From the NCBI RefSeq assembly GCF_002102265.1, contig NZ_LQPG01000008.1, positions 1 through 64,000 of the forward strand: a stretch of DNA of 64,000 bases. Direction: 5' to 3'. The position numbers and the translations under genes were made by a program. Positions 59,065 through 64,000 of the stretch are shown here, piece after piece. This stretch comes from Mycolicibacter longobardus (GTDB lineage: Bacteria; Actinomycetota; Actinomycetes; Mycobacteriales; Mycobacteriaceae). The first letter of the stretch is position 1; each line of letters begins with the position of its first letter. The notes beneath the pieces were generated by a model that saw nothing but the letters and a program-made list of their open reading frames with translations, searched no databases and was not told where the DNA came from.

Positions 59065-59481
59065 ATGCATCCATTCCGGCAGGCCGTCGAGGCGCGTGAC
59101 ACCGCCGCGATCGAGGCGCTGCTCTCCGACGACGTCGTGTTCACCAGCCCGGTGGCGTTCAAGCCCTATCCGGGCAAGCCGATCACCGCGGCCATCCTGC
59201 GTGCCGTGATGCGCGTCTTCGAAGACTTTCGCTACGTTCGGGAGATCGGTGACCCCGCGGGGCGCGACCACGCCCTGATATTCGAGGCCACCGTGGCGGG
59301 CAAGCGGCTCACCGGATGTGACTTCCTGCATCTCGATGCCGACGGCAAGATCGACGACTTCGTGGTGATGGTGCGCCCGCTCTCGGCCGCCACCGTGCTG
59401 GCCGAAGCGATGGCAGCGCAGTTCGAGCAGATCACGCGGGAGGCCGCCGAGCCCGGCGGTTCAGCGAGGCTCGACGCGTAG
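59065..59481 (+). CDS. SnoaL-like (NTF2-fold) small protein
   Basis: This 138-residue protein has the alpha+beta cone pattern MHPFRQAVEARDTAAIEALL, DDVVFTSPVAFKPYPGK, then DFLHLDADGKIDDFVVMVRP, as in SnoaL-like/NTF2 proteins. ATG 59065 has GGAGG 6 nt upstream. Such proteins may be small enzymes or binding proteins. It precedes the fluoride exporter operon, but a link is not evident. Confidence 0.75.
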   Translation: MHPFRQAVEARDTAAIEALLSDDVVFTSPVAFKPYPGKPITAAILRAVMRVFEDFRYVREIGDPAGRDHALIFEATVAGKRLTGCDFLHLDADGKIDDFVVMVRPLSAATVLAEAMAAQFEQITREAAEPGGSARLDA

Positions 59482-59489
59482 CGGGATCG

Positions 59490-59903
59490 TTGGACTCCGC
59501 GGTGCGTGACCAGACACCGGTGGTTGCGGCCGTCGCCGTGGGCGGCGCCATCGGGGCGTGCGCCCGCTACGGCGCCGGACTGGCCTGGCCGACTCCCAGC
59601 GGCGGATTTCCCTGGGCCACCCTGGCTGTCAACGTCAGCGGGTGCGCACTGATGGGTGCCTTGATGGTGGCGATCACCGAGCTGTGGGTCGGGCATCGGC
59701 TGCTGCGCCCGCTGCTGGGCACCGGTGTGCTCGGCGGCTACACCACGTTCTCCACCTTCGCCGGCGACGTCGACGGCCTCGCCGGCGCCGGCCATCTGGT
59801 CCCGGCCTTGCTTTATCTGCTCGCCACGCCGGTGACGGCGCTGGTCGCGACCTGGACCACTGCGAGCCTCACCCGACGTCTGATCATCAGGAGGACACCA
59901 TGA
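59490..59903 (+). CDS. crcB1: Fluoride exporter CrcB/Fluc subunit 1
   Basis: This 137-residue protein has four membrane helices. It carries the Fluc signatures [25 protein letters not shown] and [16 protein letters not shown] (Na+ site and fluoride-lining Phe). It forms an antiparallel heterodimer with a second CrcB. The start is TTG 59490 or GTG 59502. Its end overlaps the DUF190 gene by 4 bp. I found no fluoride riboswitch upstream. Confidence 0.92.
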   Translation: MDSAVRDQTPVVAAVAVGGAIGACARYGAGLAWPTPSGGFPWATLAVNVSGCALMGALMVAITELWVGHRLLRPLLGTGVLGGYTTFSTFAGDVDGLAGAGHLVPALLYLLATPVTALVATWTTASLTRRLIIRRTP

Positions 59904-60250
59904 GCCAGCTCAGCGGACCCGCGTTACGCCTGACGGTGTTCGTCGGCGAGAGCGACACCTGGCATCACAAGCCGCTGTTCAGCGAGATCGTGCACCGGGC
60001 CCGACAGGCCGGGCTGGCCGGCGCGACGGTGTTCCGCGGCATCGAGGGCTACGGCGCGTCCTCGACCATCCACACCACCCGGCTGCTGTCGCTGTCGGAG
60101 GATCTACCGGTCTCGGTCATCATCGTCGACACCGCCGAACGGGTCCGCGCCTTTCTGCCGCTGCTGGACGAGTTGGTCACCGAGGGCCTGATACTCCTCG
60201 ACGAAGTCGAGGTGGTCAGGCACGTCGGCCGAACCCCCGACGGCCCGTGA
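59900..60250 (+). CDS. DUF190 protein between the crcB genes
   Basis: This 116-residue protein reads [41 protein letters not shown] and [20 protein letters not shown], a DUF190 (PII-like fold) protein. DUF190 genes are frequently linked with crcB and may regulate the fluoride channel. GAGGAC upstream of the ATG; overlaps both neighbours. Confidence 0.88.
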   Translation: MSQLSGPALRLTVFVGESDTWHHKPLFSEIVHRARQAGLAGATVFRGIEGYGASSTIHTTRLLSLSEDLPVSVIIVDTAERVRAFLPLLDELVTEGLILLDEVEVVRHVGRTPDGP

Positions 60251-60615
60251 CCTGGCTGCTGGTCATGGCCGGCGCCGCCGTGGGGGCGCCGCTGCGGTAC
60301 CTGACCGATCGATTCATCCAAGCCCGCCACGACACCACATTCCCGTGGGGAACGTTCACCGCCAATATGCTCGGCAGCCTGATCCTGGGTGTGCTCGCCG
60401 GCGCGGTGAGCGCCGGCGACGAGCAGTTGCGTCTGCTCATCGGCACCGGCTTCTGCGGGGCGCTGACCACCTATTCGACGTTCTCCTACGAAACACTGCA
60501 ACTGGCCGGGGCCGGCGCACGGCTCTACGCGCTGGGCAATGTGGTGCTCACGCTGACCTGTGGGCTGGGCGCCTATTACGCAGGCAACGTCGCGGCACAG
60601 GCGATCTGGGCGTGA
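60247..60615 (+). CDS. crcB2: Fluoride exporter CrcB/Fluc subunit 2
   Basis: This 122-residue protein has four membrane helices. The motifs [29 protein letters not shown] and [17 protein letters not shown] match Fluc. Together with subunit 1 it makes a heterodimeric F- channel. GTG 60247 overlaps the DUF190 stop. It is the last gene of the operon. Confidence 0.92.
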   Translation: MTWLLVMAGAAVGAPLRYLTDRFIQARHDTTFPWGTFTANMLGSLILGVLAGAVSAGDEQLRLLIGTGFCGALTTYSTFSYETLQLAGAGARLYALGNVVLTLTCGLGAYYAGNVAAQAIWA

Positions 60616-60719
60616 TCGGCCTCCGGTTAACCGGATGCTGCTCAAGGGCCACCAAGACGAGGTGCCACAATCGAGCCGGCTGTGTCGCATGGCCTTCGCC
60701 CAGATTCCCAGGAGAAGCA

Positions 60720-61931
60720 ATGTCGTTCTCGGTAGAGCTCAGCGATGACGTCATCGAGGTGCGGGACTGGGTGCACCAGTTCGCCGCCGAGGTCGTCCGG
60801 CCGGCCGCCGCCGAGTGGGACGAGCGCGAGGAGACGCCGTGGCCGGTCATCCAGGAGGCGGCCAAGGTCGGCCTGTACTCACCGGAGCTGTTCGCCACCC
60901 AGGCCGCCGAACCCAGTGGGATCGGCATGCTGACGGTGTTCGAGGAGCTGTTCTGGGGTGACGCCGGCATCGCACTGTCGATCTTGGGAACCGGCCTGGC
61001 GGCAGCGGCCTTGGCGGGCAACGGAACTCCCGAACAGCTGGGCCAGTGGCTGCCGCTGATGTTCGGCACCGCCGACGACCCCAAGGTCGGCGCCTTCTGC
61101 TCATCCGAACCGGACGCCGGCTCGGATGTCGGTGCTATCCGCACCCGCGCCCGTTTCGACGAGGCAACTCGCGAGTGGGTCCTCAACGGCACCAAGACCT
61201 GGGCCACCAACGGCGGCATCGCCAATGTGCACATCGTGGTGGCGTCGGTCTACCCCGAACTCGGCTCGCGCGGCCAGGCCACCTTCGTCATCGGGCCCGA
61301 CACTCCGGGGCTGGCCCAGGGGCAGAAGTTCAAGAAGCACGGCATCCGGGCCTCGCACACCGCCGAGATCGTGCTGGACAACGTCCGCTTGTCCGAGGAC
61401 ATGATTCTCGGCGGCCGGGAGAAGTTCGAGGAGCGGGTGGCCCGCGTCAAATCCGGTGCGTCCGCCCGGGGACAGGCCGCCATGAAGACCTTCGAACGCA
61501 CTCGCCCGACGGTCGGGGCGATGGCGGTGGGGGTGGCACGCGCCGCCTACGAATACGCCCTCGAATACGCCTGCCAGCGTGAGCAGTTCGGCCGCAAGAT
61601 CGGCGAGTTCCAGGCGGTCTCCTTCAAGCTGGCCGATATGAAGAGCCGCATCGACGCCGCCCGGCTGATGGTCTGGCGGGCCGGCTGGATGGCGCGCAAC
61701 AACAAGTCCTTCGACAACGCCGAGGGCTCGATGGCCAAGCTGTTCGCCAGCGAGACCGCGGTCTATGTCACCGACGAGGCGATCCAGATCCTCGGCGGTA
61801 ACGGCTACACCCGCGACTACCCGGTCGAGCGGATGCACCGGGACGCCAAGATCTTCACCATCTTCGAAGGCACCAGTGAGATCCAACGGCTGGTCATCGC
61901 CCGGGCCCTGACCGGGCTTGCCCTGCGCTGA
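60720..61931 (+). CDS. Acyl-CoA dehydrogenase
   Basis: This 403-residue protein has the ACAD fold: [60 protein letters not shown], and catalytic-region [17 protein letters not shown]. It desaturates an acyl-CoA at C2-C3 with FAD. AGGAG lies before ATG 60720. It is not coupled to the crcB operon (about 105 bp gap). Chain-length or sterol preference cannot be read from the sequence. Confidence 0.93.
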   Translation: MSFSVELSDDVIEVRDWVHQFAAEVVRPAAAEWDEREETPWPVIQEAAKVGLYSPELFATQAAEPSGIGMLTVFEELFWGDAGIALSILGTGLAAAALAGNGTPEQLGQWLPLMFGTADDPKVGAFCSSEPDAGSDVGAIRTRARFDEATREWVLNGTKTWATNGGIANVHIVVASVYPELGSRGQATFVIGPDTPGLAQGQKFKKHGIRASHTAEIVLDNVRLSEDMILGGREKFEERVARVKSGASARGQAAMKTFERTRPTVGAMAVGVARAAYEYALEYACQREQFGRKIGEFQAVSFKLADMKSRIDAARLMVWRAGWMARNNKSFDNAEGSMAKLFASETAVYVTDEAIQILGGNGYTRDYPVERMHRDAKIFTIFEGTSEIQRLVIARALTGLALR

Positions 61932-61964
61932 GCGGCTGCCCGGCCGGGCTTGCTGGACGAGTCG

Positions 61965-62720
61965 CTACCCCGCCGTCTTGCCGTTGTCGGTCAGGTACAC
62001 CGCCCCGTGCACCGCGGCGGCGGCATCGCTGGCCAGGAACGCGATCACCTCGGCGACGTCGCTGGGCGCGCTCATCCCGCGCGGCGAGGCCACCCGCATC
62101 ACCAGATTGACGTCGGCGCCCTCGGGAAGCTGGAAGTTGGTCACCTGCGGGGTCAGCATCCCGCCCGGACCCACCGCGTTGACCCGCAACTTCTCCGCGG
62201 TGAACTCCACGGCCAACGACCGGGTGAGCCCGACGAGTCCGTGCTTGGCCGCGCAGTAGCCCGCCGAGTACGCCTGGCCCTCCACTCCCGCGATCGAGGC
62301 GACATTGACGATGTTGCCGCCCACCTCCAGCAGGTGCGGCAGCCCCGCGCGACACAGAAAGAACGGCCCGTTGAGGTTGACCGCCAGGTCATGGGCCCAC
62401 TCGTCGTCGGTGACGTCCAGCGTGTGGCGCATCTGGTGGGCGCCGGCGACGTTGACCAGGACGTCGAGCCGGCCGAACTGCGCGACGCACTGCTCGACGG
62501 CCGCCGTGCAGGCCTGTGCGCTGCTGATGTCGGTGCTGGCGAACCGTCCGCCGGGCACGTCGGCGAAGACCGCCGCCAGCCGCTCGGCATCACGAGCCAC
62601 CCCGAAAACCGATGCCCCGCGCCGGGCGAACAGTTGCGCCACCGCCGCACCGAGCCCCGACGAGGCGCCGGTCACCAGCGCCACTTTGCCTGACAGATCG
62701 GTCACTTCGATTCCCCGCAT
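61965..62720 (-). CDS. SDR-family oxidoreductase
   Basis: This 251-residue classical SDR has LVTGASSGLGAAVAQLFARRG, the NVAGAHQ active-site strand, catalytic Ser in VNVASIAGVEG and YCAAK (YxxxK). PGG-type turn GPGGMLTPQV follows. ATG 62720 is preferred, as the first in-frame Met (62738) would leave a strained intergenic region. It converges on the acyl-CoA dehydrogenase and diverges from the next SDR. Substrate unknown. Confidence 0.88.
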   Translation of the reverse strand: MRGIEVTDLSGKVALVTGASSGLGAAVAQLFARRGASVFGVARDAERLAAVFADVPGGRFASTDISSAQACTAAVEQCVAQFGRLDVLVNVAGAHQMRHTLDVTDDEWAHDLAVNLNGPFFLCRAGLPHLLEVGGNIVNVASIAGVEGQAYSAGYCAAKHGLVGLTRSLAVEFTAEKLRVNAVGPGGMLTPQVTNFQLPEGADVNLVMRVASPRGMSAPSDVAEVIAFLASDAAAAVHGAVYLTDNGKTAG

Positions 62721-62765
62721 CACCCAGTCGACCGGCACTGGGGCGCAGCCGTCTACCGTCCAGTT

Positions 62766-63605
62766 ATGGCTTCAGTATCGGTGATCACCGGCGGTGCGGG
62801 TGGCATGGGTGTGGCGACCGCCAAGGTCCTCGGCCGAGATCACCCGGTGGTGCTGTGCGATGTCCGGCAGGACCGGCTCGAGTCGGCGCAGGTCACGCTC
62901 AATGAGCTCGGCATCGCCGCGACCATCGTCAACTGCGATGTCACCGATCGTGACGCCGTCAGCCGGCTGTTCGAAACCGCATCCGCCCTCGGGCAGGTGG
63001 CGTCGGTGGTCCACACCGCCGGGGTGAGTCCGAGCATGGGCGACGCCGAGTACGTCATGCGCACCAACGCGTTCGGCACCGTTGTCGTCAACGAGGTGTT
63101 CTACGCCACCGCCGGCGACGGCGCGGTGATCGTCAACGTGGCTTCGATGGCCGCACAACTGGTGCCCGACCAGATCATTCCCACCGAAAAGTTCCCGCTG
63201 GCGCTGAGCGACGGTGACGCCTTCGTGGCAACGATGACGGCGTTCTGCAACAACGCGCCCGAGCAGGCCCGCTCGGGCTTCTCCTACACCGTCAGCAAGG
63301 CGTTCGTGAAGTGGTACTGCGCGTCGCAGGCCGAACGATTCGGTGGTCGTGGACTGCGCATCGTCTCGGTGTCGCCGGGCAACATCGATACCGAGATGGG
63401 CCGGCTCGAAGAGAAGGCCGGGGTCGGCGCGATGATGCCGGACGCGTTGGTCCCGCGGTGGGGCACGCCGGAGGAGATGGCCGAGCTGTTCGCCTTCTGC
63501 GCCGGTGACAAGTGCCGCTACCTCACCGGGACCGACATCCTCGCCGACGGCGGGGTGGTCGCCTCAATGGGGGAACGCGCCCGGGTGGCCGCCGAACGCG
63601 GTTGA
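62766..63605 (+). CDS. SDR-family oxidoreductase
   Basis: This 279-residue SDR has VITGGAGGMGVATAKVLG, the VHTAGVSPS strand, VNVASMAAQ, YTVSKAF (YxxxK), and PGNIDTEMG. TACCGT lies 6 nt before the ATG, suggesting a leaderless transcript. It diverges from the other SDR across 45 bp, so the two may share control. A strong inverted repeat follows the stop. Confidence 0.9.
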   Translation: MASVSVITGGAGGMGVATAKVLGRDHPVVLCDVRQDRLESAQVTLNELGIAATIVNCDVTDRDAVSRLFETASALGQVASVVHTAGVSPSMGDAEYVMRTNAFGTVVVNEVFYATAGDGAVIVNVASMAAQLVPDQIIPTEKFPLALSDGDAFVATMTAFCNNAPEQARSGFSYTVSKAFVKWYCASQAERFGGRGLRIVSVSPGNIDTEMGRLEEKAGVGAMMPDALVPRWGTPEEMAELFAFCAGDKCRYLTGTDILADGGVVASMGERARVAAERG

Positions 63606-63660
63606 GATTGCGCACCGGGCTGTTGACCGGCCCGCTATCACGACCGTGGGCGCAATCTCA
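63603..63660. terminator. Large inverted repeat after the SDR gene
   Basis: Perfect 11-bp arms TGAGATTGCGC (63603-63613) and its complement (63650-63660) enclose an inner GGGC/GCCC stem. The left arm overlaps the SDR stop. It probably forms a terminator-like hairpin before the SRPBCC gene; there is no U-tract. Confidence 0.6.
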
Positions 63661-63718
63661 GCGGCGGTTCCTCGCATCGCCGAATGTAGGTAGCGTGCCG
63701 GTGAGGGGAAGGATCGTA

Positions 63719-64000
63719 ATGCGCTACACCCGCACCGACACCATCGCCGCCAGACCCAGCGACGTGTGGGCCGTCCTTACCGATATAGAGCACTGGCCGG
63801 ACTGGACGGCTTCGATGCGCGAGATCACCCGGCTCGACTCCGGGCCGCTGCGAGTCGGCAGCACCGCGCGCGTCCGGCAACCTGCAGGCCGTCCGATGGT
63901 CTTCACCATCACCGAACTGGCGACCGAGCGGTCCTTCACCTGGACGGCGTCGGCGGCAGGAATCCGGTCCACCGGCTACCACGAGCTGACCTCGCATGAA
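63719..64000 (+). CDS. SRPBCC-family protein (partial, runs off the window)
   Basis: The visible 94 residues start MRYTRTDTIAARPSDVWAVL and continue TDIEHWPDWTASMREITRLD, a standard SRPBCC/polyketide-cyclase beginning. GAGGGGAAGGA precedes the ATG. The gene continues beyond position 64000. Such proteins bind hydrophobic ligands. No function can be assigned. Confidence 0.85.
   Translation, partial: MRYTRTDTIAARPSDVWAVLTDIEHWPDWTASMREITRLDSGPLRVGSTARVRQPAGRPMVFTITELATERSFTWTASAAGIRSTGYHELTSHE

Noticed and set aside
59041-59490. Fluoride riboswitch before crcB
   Set aside because: The conserved crcB-motif core was not found. The sequence before crcB1 is the end of the SnoaL-like gene with no room for the aptamer.

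Overview
The window is high-GC actinobacterial DNA. Its gene families point to a mycobacterium, probably an environmental (Mycolicibacterium-like) species. The evidence is the PacL-type partners of P-type ATPases, a CmtR with the mycobacterial cysteine pattern, very large CtpH/CtpI-class ATPases, a Zur-controlled set of cysteine-poor ribosomal proteins beside a CobW-like gene, and FadD, enoyl-CoA hydratase and ChoD-type lipid genes. GTG starts are frequent. Several promoters look leaderless, with a -10 box 6-7 nt before an ATG or GTG.

Layout. (1) 1-160: three copies of a short direct repeat typical of a transposon end lie next to a tRNA-Arg(CCT). (2) 379-7458: accessory genes, namely a DDE-type transposase-like protein, a tyrosine-recombinase-like protein with lost catalytic residues, two HTH proteins, a degenerate nucleotidyltransferase-like gene with an unknown partner, and an unknown gene coupled to an XRE/ImmA protein behind a strong palindrome. 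(3) 8-28.6 kb: a metal-resistance island. It carries pacL1-ctpC (zinc type), two CDF-family genes, a truncated ctpG copy next to IS debris, pacL3-ctpV with a divergent MerR and a Met-rich DUF2182 protein (copper type), arsM-acr3-arsC with divergent arsR, and cmtR-pacL2-ctpG (Cd/Pb type). (4) 28.7-31.5 kb: a tni transposition module (tniQ, tniB, only the tail of tniA), a duplicated cmtR-type promoter, a small thioredoxin-like gene and an IS3 remnant. (5) 31.8-36.9 kb: a regulator with a three-gene ABC exporter, then a KtrB/KtrA potassium uptake pair.

(6) 37.5-64 kb looks like chromosomal backbone: a methyltransferase, a cholesterol-oxidase-like GMC enzyme in an operon, photolyase, TIGR01777 and DUF1295 proteins, a fadD-echA operon with a divergent double-TetR regulator, an amine oxidase with a TetR-type operator in its promoter, the Zur-type zinc-starvation locus (rpmE2-cobW diverging from rpmB-rpmG-rpsN-rpsR), an ArsR regulator diverging from a CtpH/CtpI-class ATPase, a crcB-DUF190-crcB fluoride exporter operon, an acyl-CoA dehydrogenase, two SDR enzymes and a partial SRPBCC gene.

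Functionally, the left half is metal efflux and detoxification cargo (Zn, Cu, As, Cd/Pb), organised as regulator + PacL + P-ATPase cassettes and interrupted by mobile-element debris. The right half holds zinc-scarcity and housekeeping genes. Family assignments rest on motifs and on remembered family sequences; no database search was run.
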